64,000 nucleotides of DNA from Chloroflexota bacterium (GCA_024434115.1 QMIT01000009.1:232901-296900), one strand, 5' to 3'; counted from the first letter of the stretch, positions 26,380-36,209 are shown. Numbers and translations are program-made. The notes: generated from the sequence alone by a model not told the origin.

Positions 26380-26766
26380 TTATGAATCTTGCGTGACTTC
26401 GGACTGAGCCTCTGCGACCAAGCGTTCAACTTCTCGGTTAAATTGCTCCAAATGAACGGGTTTCGGCAAAAAACCATCGGCCTTATATTTTTGCGAAATC
26501 CGTGCCGCTTCATGGTGGGCACTGACGACCAACACACGAGTACGGGCCAATGACGGGGTACTCCGTACCAATCCTAACACTGTATCCCCCGAAGCATTAG
26601 GCATCATCAGATCGAGGATGATGAGGTCAGGTAGAAATTGCTGTACCATGTCTATTGCTTCGAGGCCGTCATTTGCTTGCATAAATTCGTGTCCGGTGCG
26701 GCGCAGAAACAGCTTCCACACCTCCACCATATCTGGCTCGTCGTCCACCAAAAGTATACGTGCCAT
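26380..26766 (-). CDS. Single-domain response regulator (CheY-like receiver)
   Basis: A 128-residue receiver domain with no output domain. Acidic pocket DDEPD near the N-terminus, phosphoacceptor Asp in LIILDLMMP (about residue 51), conserved Ser/Thr in VLVVSAHH and Lys in LPKPV. All switch residues are present. No kinase is adjacent; candidates in this window are the histidine kinases at 45150 and 51263. It is divergent from the aldehyde dehydrogenase gene. Confidence 0.93.
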   Translation of the reverse strand: MARILLVDDEPDMVEVWKLFLRRTGHEFMQANDGLEAIDMVQQFLPDLIILDLMMPNASGDTVLGLVRSTPSLARTRVLVVSAHHEAARISQKYKADGFLPKPVHLEQFNREVERLVAEAQSEVTQDS

Positions 26767-26911
26767 GCCGATGCTACCCTATCTCTATCCTTGCTATAGC
26801 TTCATTGTACCCCGCATTAATATCGGATTGGCTGTTGCAGTCAATTTTTCACGGTAATTTCATGGCAGGGTAGAATAGACACATAAATTTTTGAAAAATG
26901 GAGCAGTGGCA

Positions 26912-28330
26912 ATGGCAGAAAAATTTTTAGTGGGTGGTGAATGGCGCACCAGCAATGAGACCTTAGACGTGATGTTTCCCTATGATGGCTCGGTGTCCGC
27001 CACGATTTATATGGCAACAGAAAATGATTTGGATGATGCGGTTGTGGCTGCTCAACGCGGATTTGAAATCACGCGCAAATTGCCGACCTACCGTCGGGTA
27101 GAAATTTTACGGAATCTCCACCGTCTGTTCCGCGAGAATTTTGAGCGCATGGTGGATTTGATGATTCTGGAAAGCGGCAAAAATCGTAAGACGGCGGCAG
27201 GGGAAATGAGCCGCGCTTGCCAGACCGTCTTGGTCGCCAGTGAAGAAGCCGGACGGAATTATGGTGAAGTGCTTGATCTCGATTGGACAGAGCCGGGATT
27301 GGGGCATCGGGGGTTTGTCCGACGCTATCCGGTGGGTATTGTGTTGGGCATTACGCCGTTCAATTATCCCGTCAATTTAGGCTGCCATAAACTTGCCCCG
27401 GCTATTGCGACGGGAAACGCGGTCATCATTAAGCCACCGGAAATCGCCCCCCTATCCTCGCTGTTGATGGCCCAATTGGTATTAGAAGCGGGTTTCCCGC
27501 CGGAAGCCTTTAGTATGCTGCCCTGCCCCGGCCCACGCGCTGAAAAATTGGTCACCGACCCCCGTATCGCTATGTTGAGTTTTACGGGGAGTGCGCCGGT
27601 GGGTTGGATGCTGAAAGCAAAAGCTGGACGCAAGCGGGTCGCCCTTGAATTGGGTGGGAATGCCCCGGCGATTGTGCATGAGGACGCCGATTTGAATGTC
27701 GCGGTGCAGAAAACTGTGATCGGGAGTTTTGCCAACGCCGGCCAGAACTGTATCTCCGTTCAGCGCATCTTGCTGCATCGCTCCATTTATGAGGATTTTT
27801 GTGATCGCTTTGTCCCGGCAGTGCAAGCGCTCAAAGTCGGTGATCCGCGAGACCCCGCCACTGATATTGGGCCGTTGATTAATATTCGCGCGGCGGAACG
27901 GGTTGAAGCATGGGTGCATGAAGCGGTTGCACAAGGCGCGACGATGCTGTTAGGTGGCAAGCGAGAGGGGACGATGATTCCTGCAACTGTTTTGGCGGAA
28001 GTGACCCCAACCATGAAGGTCTGTATTGAAGAAGTCTTTGCGCCAGTCGTCACCCTTTCCCCCTATGAAACATGGGACGACGCCATTCAACAGGCCAATG
28101 CCTCCAATTTTGGGTTGCAGGCGGGGGTGTTTACCAACGACATCCGCCGCATGATGGATGCGTGGGAACGGTTGGAGGTTGGGGGAGTGCAGATTAATGA
28201 TGTCTCGACCTTCCGGGTAGATCATATGCCTTATGGGGGAATCAAAGATTCTGGGTTGGGGCGAGAGGGGGTACGTTATACCATGCAAGAAATGACCGAG
28301 ATGCGCCAATTAGTTATTAACATGGGGTAA
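26912..28330 (+). CDS. NAD(P)-dependent aldehyde dehydrogenase
   Basis: A 472-residue ALDH-superfamily enzyme. The catalytic Cys lies in NAGQNCISVQRI and the general-base Glu in ALELGGNAP. Cofactor-binding FTGSAPVG and the C-terminal EVFAPV and PYGGIKDSGLGREG are also present. It oxidises an aldehyde to the acid; the pattern is close to the glyceraldehyde/lactaldehyde dehydrogenase group, but the substrate is not determined. The ATG at 26912 has GGAG 8 nt upstream; an earlier in-frame start overlaps that site. It is followed after 4 nt by the DUF2071 gene. Confidence 0.92.
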   Translation: MAEKFLVGGEWRTSNETLDVMFPYDGSVSATIYMATENDLDDAVVAAQRGFEITRKLPTYRRVEILRNLHRLFRENFERMVDLMILESGKNRKTAAGEMSRACQTVLVASEEAGRNYGEVLDLDWTEPGLGHRGFVRRYPVGIVLGITPFNYPVNLGCHKLAPAIATGNAVIIKPPEIAPLSSLLMAQLVLEAGFPPEAFSMLPCPGPRAEKLVTDPRIAMLSFTGSAPVGWMLKAKAGRKRVALELGGNAPAIVHEDADLNVAVQKTVIGSFANAGQNCISVQRILLHRSIYEDFCDRFVPAVQALKVGDPRDPATDIGPLINIRAAERVEAWVHEAVAQGATMLLGGKREGTMIPATVLAEVTPTMKVCIEEVFAPVVTLSPYETWDDAIQQANASNFGLQAGVFTNDIRRMMDAWERLEVGGVQINDVSTFRVDHMPYGGIKDSGLGREGVRYTMQEMTEMRQLVINMG

Positions 28331-28334
28331 TCTG

Positions 28335-29069
28335 ATGCGCCTCATTGAAGATATTGCCCACCGTCCCTATCCACTGCCGACAGGGGCATGGGTGATGAAA
28401 CAAGAATGGCATCGGCTGTTGTTTGCGCATTGGGCGCTTGATCCGGCGCAATTGCAACCGCTTATCCCCAAAGGCTTAACCTTGGATACCTTTGACGGAC
28501 AGGCGTGGATCAGTGTTGTACCCTTTTATATGCGCGGGATTCGCCTACGAGTTACGCCCACTGCCCCTTACCTATCCGCCTTTGCCGAACTCAATGTGCG
28601 GACTTATGTAACGGTAAATGGCGATAAACCGGGGGTGGTGTTTTTTAGTCTCGACGCGGCAAATCCGATTGGGGTCTGGCTGGGACGTAATTGGTATCAT
28701 CTCCCTTACTTCAATGCTGATATGCAGGTGCAGGTAGATGGCGATAAGGTTACGTATGGTAGTCGGCGCACGCACAAAAACGCTCCGGCGGGTGAACTCC
28801 GAGCGACCTATGCTCCTGACTCAGATGTGTTCCATGCCGAACCGGGGACACTCGATCATTGGTTAGTCGAACGCTACTGTCTCTATACAACGGGTCGGAA
28901 GGGCCAGATTGTGCGTGGCGATATTCATCATGTACGTTGGCCTGTGCAGCGTGCCAAAGCCGACATCACCCTAAACACCGTCGCGCCGATTCCCTTGACC
29001 AATACCCCCGACCTAGTGCATTATGCCCATAAAATTGAGGTCTTGGCGTGGCCCATCAAGGTGGTTTAA
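28335..29069 (+). CDS. DUF2071 (YqjF-like) protein
   Basis: A 244-residue soluble protein. WHRLLFAHWALDPAQLQPLI and GLTLDTFDGQAWISVVPFYM with LNVRTYV are characteristic of the DUF2071/YqjF family, related to the acetoacetate decarboxylase fold. The biochemical role is unknown. It begins 4 nt after the aldehyde dehydrogenase stop and is followed after one nucleotide by a HicB-like gene, so the three form a tight operon. Confidence 0.85.
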   Translation: MRLIEDIAHRPYPLPTGAWVMKQEWHRLLFAHWALDPAQLQPLIPKGLTLDTFDGQAWISVVPFYMRGIRLRVTPTAPYLSAFAELNVRTYVTVNGDKPGVVFFSLDAANPIGVWLGRNWYHLPYFNADMQVQVDGDKVTYGSRRTHKNAPAGELRATYAPDSDVFHAEPGTLDHWLVERYCLYTTGRKGQIVRGDIHHVRWPVQRAKADITLNTVAPIPLTNTPDLVHYAHKIEVLAWPIKVV

Positions 29070-29070
29070 C

Positions 29071-29286
29071 ATGCGCTATGGGATCGTCATTGAAAAGGCT
29101 GAGAACAACTATGCGGCCTATGTTCCCGATCTACCCGGCTGTATTGCAACGGGTGAATCGCTTGAAGAAACCGAAGAAGCGATTAAGCAGGCCATCCAAT
29201 TCCATATTGAAGGGTTACTGGAAGATGGCTTGCCTATTCCAGAGCCAAACACGGTACTCCTTTATGTTGAGGCGGCTATTTCATGA
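29071..29286 (+). CDS. Orphan HicB-like protein
   Basis: A 71-residue HicB-fold protein: YGIVIEKAENNYAAYVPDLP, then GCIATGESLEETEEAIKQAI. The segment AAYVPDLPGCIA is the family hallmark. No HicA gene lies on either side. It starts one nucleotide after the DUF2071 stop, with AAGGTGG as a possible Shine-Dalgarno site. It may be a solitary antitoxin, or a stand-alone HicB serving another toxin such as the pair at 19001-19446. Confidence 0.85.
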   Translation: MRYGIVIEKAENNYAAYVPDLPGCIATGESLEETEEAIKQAIQFHIEGLLEDGLPIPEPNTVLLYVEAAIS

Positions 29287-29358
29287 TTTATAAGCGTACC
29301 CTTCCAATAGACTAATCGTCATCCGAGCAGTTTGAAGTCGTAACAAATAAATAGTAAG

Positions 29359-29388
29359 GCCCGGGGTTATAATGACCGGGCTTTTTTT
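29359..29388 (+). terminator. Intrinsic terminator of the ALDH-DUF2071-HicB operon
   Basis: Stem GCCCGG/CCGGGC (29359-29364 with 29376-29381), 11-nt loop and seven Ts, 73 nt after the HicB stop. Confidence 0.9.
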
Positions 29389-29405
29389 GTGAACGGTATA
29401 AATTT

Positions 29406-30767
29406 ATGAAGAACAAGATGCTTGGCTCTAAATGGATATGGCTGCTGGATGCCCTGCTGTTGGTGCTGTTGGCCTGTTATGCGCTGGCAGGGATCAAAAA
29501 AGTGCCGTTTCATGGCGATGAATCTACCATTATTTGGATGAGTGCGGACTATGATACGGTTGTTTTACGTGGGGATGTATCGGCTGTCACCTATTCTCCG
29601 CCGCCGCGTCGCACCACTGAACAACATCTGCGTATTCTGAACGGCACATGGTCGCGCTGGACAATGGGTATCGCTTGGTCTGCTTCGGGTTTCCATCGGG
29701 CCGATTTAAATGACCAATGGGTCTGGGGGCTAGATACGGAATGGAATCGCGCCAACGGGCATATGCCATCTGACCGCCTGCTCAACGTGACCCGTTTATC
29801 TTCGACGCTGTTTTTGATTTTCAGTATGGCTCTTGTATTGAGGATGACTCGCTTGGTGGCAAACCAAGTATTTTCCCACCCCTTGATTGTGGCTTCGGCG
29901 GGATGGCTATCAGCCACACTTTACGCGCTGAATTCGGTCATTTTGATGAATGGGCGGCGGGCCATGTTTGAAGGGGCGATGTTGTTCGCTTTGGCATTGG
30001 TCGGGTGGGTGGTACTGCGATTGGTGAATCGGCAGGATTCGTTCAATAGCTATTTGCTGTTGGGAGTGGCGGCGGGCATCGCGTTAACCGCCAAACACAG
30101 CACGGCCTTTACGATTGCTCTGTTATTTTTGGGGTTACTGTTCGTGAAATGGGGGAAATCCGAAAACCAATCGAAGCAGTCATATCAGCTTATTTTCAAA
30201 TTTGGGCTTGTCACGATGACCGCTCTAATCGTTTTTCTCGCACTGACGCCGCTTTGGTGGTCAAGTCACTTACTAGAGATGCCGGGTGTGGTACTGGATG
30301 AGCGTCAGAAACTTTTGGATGAGCAGGTGGCCTTATTTGGGGGCTATAACAGCTTGGGAGCGCGATTTGAAGGCTTATGGGAGGGGATATTTGGCGTCGA
30401 ACCCCAATATTATGAGGCCGATTATTGGGGCGATTATGCGGGGGTAGCCGATGAAATTGATGAGTATGAAAACAGCTATCTGGCTGGAATCACATCGCCT
30501 GCCATGGTGGGAATACGAATCCTCTTGGTCGTCGCGGGTCTGGGTGCCATCGGTTTGGGTTGGCGGCGTAGTCAGAAAAATATAGCGATTGTTTTAGCAA
30601 TATGGGTGATTGGCATTGTTGTGATTTCACTGTTGACCATCCCACTTGATTGGCAGCGCTATTATTTGCCCATTCAGATACCCCTTTCACTGATAATGGG
30701 CTTAGGTGGGGCGATGCTGCTGCAAATCATCTTAAATCGTAGGCAATTGAAGCATGATATGGCGTAA
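29406..30767 (+). CDS. GT39-like membrane glycosyltransferase (1 of 3)
   Basis: A 453-residue polytopic protein with about ten membrane helices. The first helix is followed by VPFHGDESTIIWMSADYD, matching the acidic first loop of PMT/ArnT-type enzymes. A central loop carries ILMNGRRAMFEGAM. These features suggest transfer of sugar from a polyprenyl donor outside the cytoplasm. It is a paralogue of the next gene, which shares the VPFHGDE and NGRR motifs at the same positions. It overlaps the next gene by 14 nt. Confidence 0.75.
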   Translation: MKNKMLGSKWIWLLDALLLVLLACYALAGIKKVPFHGDESTIIWMSADYDTVVLRGDVSAVTYSPPPRRTTEQHLRILNGTWSRWTMGIAWSASGFHRADLNDQWVWGLDTEWNRANGHMPSDRLLNVTRLSSTLFLIFSMALVLRMTRLVANQVFSHPLIVASAGWLSATLYALNSVILMNGRRAMFEGAMLFALALVGWVVLRLVNRQDSFNSYLLLGVAAGIALTAKHSTAFTIALLFLGLLFVKWGKSENQSKQSYQLIFKFGLVTMTALIVFLALTPLWWSSHLLEMPGVVLDERQKLLDEQVALFGGYNSLGARFEGLWEGIFGVEPQYYEADYWGDYAGVADEIDEYENSYLAGITSPAMVGIRILLVVAGLGAIGLGWRRSQKNIAIVLAIWVIGIVVISLLTIPLDWQRYYLPIQIPLSLIMGLGGAMLLQIILNRRQLKHDMA

Positions 30768-32100
30768 TAAAGCCCTCGTGGTGGGATTTTTCGTCTTACT
30801 AATGGGCTATGTGCTAGTCGGTTATACCCGTGTGCCGTTTCATGGCGATGAAGCCGATCATCTTTTTAAAAGCCGCGATTTTATAACGTATTTTGTCGAA
30901 GGTGACCCCAATGCGCTGCGTGTGAAACCACCTGTTGCGATTGATTCCGAAGAACATATCCGTTTGCTGACAGGCACAACCACCGCTTATTTGACGGGGT
31001 ATGCGTTATGGTCGGCGGGGGTGGAAAAATGGGAATGGCCTGCGCCGTGGTACTATGGTTTGGATTATGCGTGGAATGCTGAAAATGGGCGGCGTCCAGA
31101 GGAATTTAAGCTGTATCGGGCACGCTTGGTCACGACGCTATTGACGATGCTGAGTATCCCATTGGCAGCGAACATCGCTTATCGAATGGGAAAATTCGAT
31201 CAACGACGACCCTATCTTGCCAGTCTTGTCGCCGGGTTTTTAGTTGCTACCCATCCAGTTTGGCTACTCAATGGACGGCGCGTGATGCAAGAGGCGGCAT
31301 TGGGAACATTTTCCTTGATGGTGGTGTGGATGGCGTTATTGGTGATGCAAAAACCCACCCCAGCGCGATGGCTGGGGCTATCAATCGCAGCGGGTTTGTG
31401 CCTAGCCTCCAAACCGACAGGCGTCATTACAGTGGGGTCGGTGATGGGGGCATGGGTCATTTTGCAGTTGGGCCAACATCTTTTTCATACCTCCGGTGAG
31501 ATTCAGGGGGTATCGCAATCCCAAATTCACTCATTTGCCCGATGGTTGGGGGTAGTAATTGGCGCGACGGGGGTGTATATCCTATTGACACCTGCCATCT
31601 GGGATGCGCCACTTGACCGGATGCGATTGGCGGGTGAACTGCGTCTCCAAGTATTGCGGGGGCAGACGAAAGCCAGTGCCGATGCCTACGATTCGCATTG
31701 GTCGCAGGGGGTCGTGTTGATTCAGCAACCCTTTCTGACCGATTTGCAATATTATGAGAGTCCGGCATTTGAGCAGGTACTAGATGATGAAATTACTCGC
31801 TATGAGCAGGCCCGCCTAGACGGTTGGCAGATGAACCATCCTGTCGGAATAATTTGGACGGGGGTGGCGGCGATTGGGCTTGCTGCTTTGCTCCAACGTT
31901 CGAGGCATCCCAGCGCGTTTGTAGGATTGATTTGGTCAATCGGCACAGCGGTGGCATTAGGCATTAGTGTGCCGTTGGCGTGGCAGCGCTATTATCTCTT
32001 GTGGTCGCTGATTTGCTGTATTCTGGCGGGTATTGGCCTACAGACGATTTTTACCCTGCTGACAAACCGAAATTTTCGGACGAGTGAATCACATGGCTGA
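30754..32100 (+). CDS. GT39-like membrane glycosyltransferase (2 of 3)
   Basis: A 448-residue polytopic protein clearly paralogous to the preceding one: helix 1, then RVPFHGDEADHLFKSRDF, the same DSEEHIRLLTGT/TTEQHLRILNGT loop, and VWLLNGRRVMQEAALG. It probably arose by tandem duplication. Its start lies inside the 3' end of gene 1, and its own end overlaps gene 3, so translation of the three is likely coupled. Confidence 0.75.
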   Translation: MIWRNKALVVGFFVLLMGYVLVGYTRVPFHGDEADHLFKSRDFITYFVEGDPNALRVKPPVAIDSEEHIRLLTGTTTAYLTGYALWSAGVEKWEWPAPWYYGLDYAWNAENGRRPEEFKLYRARLVTTLLTMLSIPLAANIAYRMGKFDQRRPYLASLVAGFLVATHPVWLLNGRRVMQEAALGTFSLMVVWMALLVMQKPTPARWLGLSIAAGLCLASKPTGVITVGSVMGAWVILQLGQHLFHTSGEIQGVSQSQIHSFARWLGVVIGATGVYILLTPAIWDAPLDRMRLAGELRLQVLRGQTKASADAYDSHWSQGVVLIQQPFLTDLQYYESPAFEQVLDDEITRYEQARLDGWQMNHPVGIIWTGVAAIGLAALLQRSRHPSAFVGLIWSIGTAVALGISVPLAWQRYYLLWSLICCILAGIGLQTIFTLLTNRNFRTSESHG

Positions 32101-34648
32101 TTGGTTAGAACCGTTTTTATCTGTCCTCACATGGCTGATCTGGTTTTTTGCCGGGGTCGGCATTCCTTGGGCCTATGGACTGCTCCCGCGTCGAGATTGG
32201 CGTGATTGGACAACTGTCGTTGGGCTTGGGCTGGCGCTTGGTCCCTTATTCGGCACGACATGGCTGTTTTTGCTCGGCACATTTGGCGAATTGACCTTTG
32301 GGGCAGCAATCTTTGGGACAGTGGTGATTGCCGGGGTGGGCGTGGCGATGGCATGGCGACGGCGCGATGAGTTGCCCCCGCTTGAAAATGAGGCCGATGT
32401 GCAAAGCGATGGCCTGTTACCCCGCCCTGTGATGACCACCCTGCTCGTCATGATGGGTATTGCGGTTTTGGCGATGACATGGGATACGGCGTTCTGGCCC
32501 TTTTTGCGCTATGACACCCTTTGGACATTCGGCTATAACACCAAGATATTTATGCAAGAAGGCCGCATCCCCAATTGGATAGATTATTATCCCCAACTAG
32601 TGCCTCTGACCTTCACGTTTGGCGATTTGGCATGGGGTAGCCACAATGACCATGCCGCACGTGCAGCCGTCCCGCTATTTTTTATCAGCAGTGGATTCGC
32701 GGCCTATTTGGTGGGTTGGCGGATCTATGGACGGTGTTCGGTAGGATTATTGACAGCGGCACTATGGATTTTGCTGCCTTCCTCTCTGGCGTGGTCAAGT
32801 TCTGGCGACCTTGAACATCCAATGGCAATTTATTTCACGCTGGCGGCGGTATTTTTTACATTGGCGTGGCGGGCCGAAATGCGCTCCTCGGCAGACCGTT
32901 ATGCCGCGATTGCTGGTTTGATGTTGGCGGGCGCGATGTGGACAAAACCGACCTCTGGCGCGTTTGTGTTGGGGGTAGGCCTAGTGATGGCAGTAGCCAC
33001 ATCAGCGGCCTATTTACAAGATCGGCGGCGCTGGTTTGCTAACAAATTTCGGATTGTTGTCATCACTGGAATTCTTTCGGCTCCTATCGGCGGCATGTGG
33101 TATATCCGAAATGTACTGTATGGACATGATTGGACGATTTTGCCTGCCCACTATTGGCGCGAATTGGCCCAACGTTCAGGGATGCAACTGGTTTGGCTGT
33201 ATGGATTGGCGGTGCTGCTGGCGATCATTGTAATTATTGAGAATTTGCGGAAGGGGCGCGACCCCGAAACGATTTTGCCGCCCATGCTCTCCATCACCCT
33301 GTTAAGTTTGGCTGTGCTGCCGACAGCCTTGAGCATTCCTGACGGTGGATGGACACAAGCGACGGCGTGGGACTGGATCAATGGTTTCCGTGAGCCGATG
33401 CGCCGCCTAAATACGACGGAGACTGTGCTGCTGTTCTCAGGTATTGTCGTCTGGCTGTGGAGCATCCGTGATTTTTGGCGAGAACAGCCGCCGATGGTGC
33501 GCCAGGGGTGGCTGCTGACATGGGGACTAGGCTTGCCATTCTTCTTAGTCTATTTTTGGTCGTACAGCTATCATTATCGCTTGGCATTGACCGTATTGCC
33601 ATTGATTCTTGCCCCTATTGCTTATTTGGTGTCCGGCTGGGTGATGCCCCTGATGAGCCAAAACCGTTTACGCCAGACGGCCCTTATCGTGGTTATCATT
33701 TTCCTTGCTATCCCGGCCTCCATCGCTGCGACTTATCACACCGCCCTGAATACCTTTAATGATACCGGAGTGGATACTGACCGCGAGAAATACGCGTATG
33801 CCAACCCCGCCTTGATGCAGGTCGTCGGATTTCTGGAAAATTATGCCGAGATTAATCAGGTTGACCGCCTGCGTGTCATGGCCCCCGGTGAAAACCGCCT
33901 GCATTTTTATTTTCCAGAGTGGGACATCAACTATCGGGATATTCCCACCGACATTGAAGATTTAGCTAACTACGATTTATATGTAGCGGTGTTTGATGAT
34001 GGGCTGTGGCGCGATTTTGACCTTATCCCCAATCAGGTGTGGGCATGGAAGCACATGGCGTGGGCCTATCCTCTACCACCGACGGGCCAACCTGCTACCG
34101 ATGGGCCGAATGGGACGGCATGGCGGAAAGTGTTTACCCCGGTGACTTTTGTGGTGGATGATGGCAACAATCGCTATGAGGTCTTTAAGATTGATACGGG
34201 GGCGGTTTATCAACCCGTCAGCCCCGAAAACCCACTGGATGATGCCATATTTGACGGCACGATGCAGTTGCTTGGCTTCGATCTGCCCTCGACCACGCTG
34301 ACACGCGGCGAACCTTTTACACTGAAATTGTATTGGCAGGGAACAGAAAATGCTCCACCGCACGGGGATTACAGCGTATATGTACATCTGCTCGATCCCG
34401 CTACAGGTGAAATCTTGTCGCAGCGGGACGGCGGATTAATGGGTGGGTTGTTCCCAACGCGCCTACTGACTCCCGGTTTTGTGTTGCAGGATTTACGCGA
34501 ATGGACGATTGCCCCCGATGTACGACCCGGCCCAGCGATCTTGCGGGTGGGAATTTATATGCCCGATGGTCCGCGTCTGCCAGCTTCATTCAATGGCGAA
34601 CCCTCTGGCGACGGGGTGGTGATTGAGTCGGAAATTGTGATTGAGTGA
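32093..34648 (+). CDS. Large polytopic membrane protein with C-terminal extracytoplasmic beta domain (GT39-related)
   Basis: An 851-residue protein with about 12-14 membrane helices (roughly 1-560). It is followed by a soluble region (about 570-720). The C-terminal beta-sandwich domain starts near LLGFDLPSTTLTRGEPFTLK and includes YSVYVHLLDPATGE and RVGIYMPDGPRLP, a module seen at the end of many Chloroflexota GT39-like proteins. WTFGYNTKIFMQEGRIPNW may be the external active-site loop. The catalytic Asp/Glu is less obvious than in the two preceding genes. A GTG at 32084 is an alternative start. Confidence 0.7.
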   Translation: MADWLEPFLSVLTWLIWFFAGVGIPWAYGLLPRRDWRDWTTVVGLGLALGPLFGTTWLFLLGTFGELTFGAAIFGTVVIAGVGVAMAWRRRDELPPLENEADVQSDGLLPRPVMTTLLVMMGIAVLAMTWDTAFWPFLRYDTLWTFGYNTKIFMQEGRIPNWIDYYPQLVPLTFTFGDLAWGSHNDHAARAAVPLFFISSGFAAYLVGWRIYGRCSVGLLTAALWILLPSSLAWSSSGDLEHPMAIYFTLAAVFFTLAWRAEMRSSADRYAAIAGLMLAGAMWTKPTSGAFVLGVGLVMAVATSAAYLQDRRRWFANKFRIVVITGILSAPIGGMWYIRNVLYGHDWTILPAHYWRELAQRSGMQLVWLYGLAVLLAIIVIIENLRKGRDPETILPPMLSITLLSLAVLPTALSIPDGGWTQATAWDWINGFREPMRRLNTTETVLLFSGIVVWLWSIRDFWREQPPMVRQGWLLTWGLGLPFFLVYFWSYSYHYRLALTVLPLILAPIAYLVSGWVMPLMSQNRLRQTALIVVIIFLAIPASIAATYHTALNTFNDTGVDTDREKYAYANPALMQVVGFLENYAEINQVDRLRVMAPGENRLHFYFPEWDINYRDIPTDIEDLANYDLYVAVFDDGLWRDFDLIPNQVWAWKHMAWAYPLPPTGQPATDGPNGTAWRKVFTPVTFVVDDGNNRYEVFKIDTGAVYQPVSPENPLDDAIFDGTMQLLGFDLPSTTLTRGEPFTLKLYWQGTENAPPHGDYSVYVHLLDPATGEILSQRDGGLMGGLFPTRLLTPGFVLQDLREWTIAPDVRPGPAILRVGIYMPDGPRLPASFNGEPSGDGVVIESEIVIE

Positions 34649-34656
34649 TCGAGCTA

Positions 34657-35712
34657 TTATTGGCTTTCCATGAGTTGGTCAATTGTTGTGACCATTAGGG
34701 TATAGTTACCACTGGGGCCATCCTGCTGACTATAAATAACCAGTGAAAAACCACCCTCAACCAGTGCTGTATATTGCAGAGCACGACCTGTCAATGGGCC
34801 GACTGTAAAACCCATTCCCATTAACTCACGGGCCACCATGCCGCCGCTGTTCCAAAGCTCAATAGCAAAAACGTCGGGGTTGCCATTGGTAGTAAAACTC
34901 ACGATTGCCACGATTTCATCCCGCCGTCGGGCATAAAATCGGAATTCATGGGCTTCGTTGTGGTTCAATACCCCAATATTGGTACTGCCATACTCGATAT
35001 TGCGGCGTTTGATGATGGGCAGGCGGTCTTGTTCAGGAGTATCTTCGGAAGCAGGGCCACCCCGCAAAACATTGACATACCCCAATGGCTTAGGCTCACC
35101 AAGTACCCGCCGTTCAAAATCATCAAACAAATCCCCACCTGTAAAATTGTCGAGCAGGAGCAGCGAGGTAAACATCATAGCTACCATGCCGATTGCTGAC
35201 AGCAGCACATAGGGCCAGCGGATACGACGTTTTTTCTTGGGTGGAATAATTGGAGCATGGCGTTCGGGTAGGGGGCCAGTCTGTTTGAGTTGAGCATCAA
35301 GCGCTTGGGCCATCTTCTGCGCCGGAGCATGGTCAGGTTTGATTTGCAACACTCGTCCCAAGGCAGCCCGTTTACGCTGTGGGGTTTCGGCAATGAAGAC
35401 CGATAGCCACCATGCGTCTATATTGTCTGGGTCAACCTTTAAAATATCTTCTAAGATAGGCCGTGCTTCTTCATTCGCCCCTGCTTTGACATATTGATAG
35501 GCGATTTGGAGGCGGTGCTGGTTGTAATAAATCCTTTGAGCAGTTTTCTGGGCCTCACCGCGAAGTTCGGGGTCTTTGACAAAAACGTCGGCCAACGCGG
35601 GTAAGGCAGCCGGATCGCCAAAGGCTTCAATTGAATGAATGGCCTCGCGGCGTGTCGCGGGGTTGGCATCGGTCAGGCGGCTTACCCAAATAGATATTCT
35701 GGAATAGCTCAT
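34657..35712 (-). CDS. HEAT/TPR protein with one membrane helix and extracytoplasmic domain
   Basis: A 351-residue protein. Residues about 1-65 are HEAT-like (RREAIHSIEAFGDPAALPAL), about 70-145 TPR-like (YVKAGANEEARPILEDILKV, NIDAWWLSVFIAE). A basic stretch (PPKKKRRIRW) precedes one helix (WPYVLLSAIGMVAMMFTSLLLL). The outer domain (about 200-351) resembles a PPC-type beta fold (NEAHEFRFYARRRDEIVAIV, then FSLVIYSQQDGPSGNYTLMV). Scaffolding at the membrane is a reasonable guess, no more. It follows the HEAT gene at 35718 by 5 nt. Confidence 0.75.
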   Translation of the reverse strand: MSYSRISIWVSRLTDANPATRREAIHSIEAFGDPAALPALADVFVKDPELRGEAQKTAQRIYYNQHRLQIAYQYVKAGANEEARPILEDILKVDPDNIDAWWLSVFIAETPQRKRAALGRVLQIKPDHAPAQKMAQALDAQLKQTGPLPERHAPIIPPKKKRRIRWPYVLLSAIGMVAMMFTSLLLLDNFTGGDLFDDFERRVLGEPKPLGYVNVLRGGPASEDTPEQDRLPIIKRRNIEYGSTNIGVLNHNEAHEFRFYARRRDEIVAIVSFTTNGNPDVFAIELWNSGGMVARELMGMGFTVGPLTGRALQYTALVEGGFSLVIYSQQDGPSGNYTLMVTTIDQLMESQ

Positions 35713-35717
35713 CGTGG

Positions 35718-36209
35718 TTACGCTTCTGTTTTTAGCTGCACCAACAGCCGGAAATCGTCCGATAAGCCTACCTCTAACAGTTCAAGCGGGTCAGTGCCGC
35801 TTGCTAGGCGTTTGACCGACGCTGTTTCATACCGAAAATGGTCAGACAGGGTGTCTAGCTGTTGCCATTCACTTTTGAGCATTTCCAATTGATTCTGTAA
35901 ATCTTTATCTGAGCCTGCTTGCCCTGCCAGATTCTCGACCAAGCGTTCCTCATGTACACGCGAGGGTCGCCATTTAAAGTGTTGTTGCAGTGCTGTTTCG
36001 GTGGTATAGCCGCTATGAACGGCTGACCAGATGACCTTACCCGCCCATTGTGCAGTTTGCCGAACCTGCTCGTCAGGATCGGTTTTATAGAGTTCAGCTA
36101 CTATTTTTAATGCACGGGTTTCTTCGAGCATTGCCAATATTTGTAAGGCTTTAATGCGGATTGTGGGGTCAACATGATGGAGGTCATGAATAAGTTTAGG
36201 CAATAGCAT
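35718..36209 (-). CDS. HEAT-repeat protein
   Basis: A 163-residue soluble helical protein. The N-terminal half is HEAT-like (LIHDLHHVDPTIRIKALQIL, ALKIVAELYKTDPDEQVRQT) and resembles the N-terminus of its operon partner at 34657. The C-terminal half is polar with a possible coiled coil. Role unknown; probably a scaffold acting with the next gene. Confidence 0.75.
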   Translation of the reverse strand: MLLPKLIHDLHHVDPTIRIKALQILAMLEETRALKIVAELYKTDPDEQVRQTAQWAGKVIWSAVHSGYTTETALQQHFKWRPSRVHEERLVENLAGQAGSDKDLQNQLEMLKSEWQQLDTLSDHFRYETASVKRLASGTDPLELLEVGLSDDFRLLVQLKTEA

